The position numbers and the translations under genes were made by a program. Of a DNA stretch of 6,478 nucleotides, positions 5,671 through 6,478 are shown piece after piece. The notes beneath the pieces are model-generated. The model had not been told where the DNA came from, did not search any database, and was given only the letters and a program-made list of their open reading frames with translations. Origin of the DNA: an uncultured Prevotellaceae bacterium (GTDB taxonomy: Bacteria > Bacteroidota > Bacteroidia > Bacteroidales > Bacteroidaceae); NCBI GenBank assembly GCA_902803455.1, contig CADCQC010000317.1, forward strand, positions 1-6,478, written 5' to 3'. Positions within the stretch are counted from its first letter, which is position 1. Every line of letters starts with the position of its first letter.

Positions 5671-6478
5671 GGCATACCTACTGCAAAATGAAAAGCGAAG
5701 TCGCGTTTGAGTTCAGGATACAAGATGGGATAATGCTCCATATAGCTTTCATAGGCAGGATTGACAGCCTTCATACCCATGTCAAACCTGAGGATGAAAT
5801 AATCGAAATTGAGTCTGATGCCCAACCCATAAGCGACAGCGATCTGCTGATAAAACTCATCCAACCTAAACTGTCCGCCAGGTTGTTCCTCATAATCCCT
5901 TAACGTCCATACGTTACCGGCATCCACAAAAAATGCCCCATTGAATTTCCAGAACAGTTTTGTGCGGTATTCCAGGTTGAAATCCAGCCTCATGTCACCA
6001 GTCTGGTTGATGAAGTCGATATTACCATCCCTTCCCATATACGATCCAGGCCCGAGTCCTCTGACCCGCCATCCCCTGACGGAGTTGGCACCTCCCGAGA
6101 AATATCTTTTCTCAAAGGGCAGTACCGTGCTATTCCCATAAGGATATGCGACACCTATGCCAGCATGGAATACAAGGGAGTTTCGATCATCAAAAATCAC
6201 CGCTCTGGTGAAATCGAAATCACTTTTGAAGTATTGTGCGAACGCAATATTGAAAAGTGTCTGCTGACCTTGCGTATTGATTTTGAAATTCAACAAAGAA
6301 GAAGCCAATTTCAACAAGTTTCCACCGGTTTCCACATTGGCCTTAATGGCCCTGACGCCATCATTATAGGTAAACCCGAATCCCGTTCTCACGATAAACA
6401 AGTCTTCATAATTATATCTGAGAATGACATTCCGATTGTTCACGCTGTCGATATATTCATGTTTGAAGGTGCTTGATA
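5664..6478 (-). CDS. Omp85-family outer membrane assembly protein, TamA/TamL-like, C-terminal barrel (5' end outside window)
   Basis: The frame is open from the window edge to TGA at 5664-5666, giving 270 visible residues. The codon at 6443 is GTG and is an internal Val: eleven sense codons precede it in the window (SSTFKHEYIDS) and continue the conserved sequence, so the true start is upstream. Diagnostic features are RYFSGGANSVRGW (6069-6107), the Omp85 loop-6 motif with VRGW in place of VRGF/Y; YNYEDLFIVRTGFGFTYND; FFVDAGNVW; and a terminal Phe (AVGMPF), the usual C-terminal signature of outer membrane barrels. Alternating aromatic strands fit the last part of a 16-strand barrel. POTRA domains would lie outside the window. 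Family members insert proteins into the outer membrane or help translocate them; TamL is the Bacteroidetes branch and is usually partnered with a TamB-like protein, not visible here. BamA itself is less likely but cannot be excluded from the C-terminus alone. Confidence 0.9.
   Translation of the reverse strand, partial: SSTFKHEYIDSVNNRNVILRYNYEDLFIVRTGFGFTYNDGVRAIKANVETGGNLLKLASSLLNFKINTQGQQTLFNIAFAQYFKSDFDFTRAVIFDDRNSLVFHAGIGVAYPYGNSTVLPFEKRYFSGGANSVRGWRVRGLGPGSYMGRDGNIDFINQTGDMRLDFNLEYRTKLFWKFNGAFFVDAGNVWTLRDYEEQPGGQFRLDEFYQQIAVAYGLGIRLNFDYFILRFDMGMKAVNPAYESYMEHYPILYPELKRDFAFHFAVGMPF

Noticed and set aside
5628..5903. 91-codon plus-strand open frame, and another at 6165-6476
   Set aside because: Both are antisense to the Omp85 barrel, whose motifs and terminal Phe clearly identify the real frame.

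Overview
The window reads as chromosomal DNA of a Bacteroidales bacterium, most likely Prevotella or a close relative. Four things point there: signal peptides ending in Ala followed by Gln, BspA-like leucine-rich repeats, a C-terminal motif of the type 'YDLQGRPV...KGVYIQNGRKIVV' common in secreted Prevotella/Bacteroides proteins, and a TamA/TamL-like Omp85 barrel of Bacteroidetes type. Ribosome binding regions are A-rich with no clear Shine-Dalgarno sequence, which also fits the phylum. The genus is an inference; no marker gene is present.

All three genes lie on the minus strand, so transcription runs from the right edge to the left. At the right edge (5664-6478) is the C-terminal barrel of an Omp85-family outer membrane assembly protein, cut by the window at its 5' side. 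Next is a 364-bp AT-rich intergenic region (5300-5663). It holds a regular array of six 20-bp units built on a TATC(A/T)GATA near-palindrome, a 10-bp hairpin that may end the Omp85 transcript, smaller overlapping inverted repeats, and a weak candidate promoter for the next gene.

From 5299 down to 1280 is one large gene for a 1339-residue secreted protein. It is built as an internal duplication: a leucine-rich-repeat-like head followed by a beta-rich module, then the same plan again, then a C-terminal tail resembling a secretion or sorting signal. Only 35 bp later a second secreted protein gene begins (1244 to beyond position 1). Its visible 414 residues show a signal peptide, two divergent InlB-B-like repeats and the start of a leucine-rich-repeat region. 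The two genes probably form an operon for surface or secreted, adhesin-like proteins.

No tRNA, rRNA, insertion sequence, CRISPR array or enzyme-coding gene was recognised. The most unusual item is the 20-bp-period array at 5551-5670, whose last unit contains the stop codon of the Omp85 gene.
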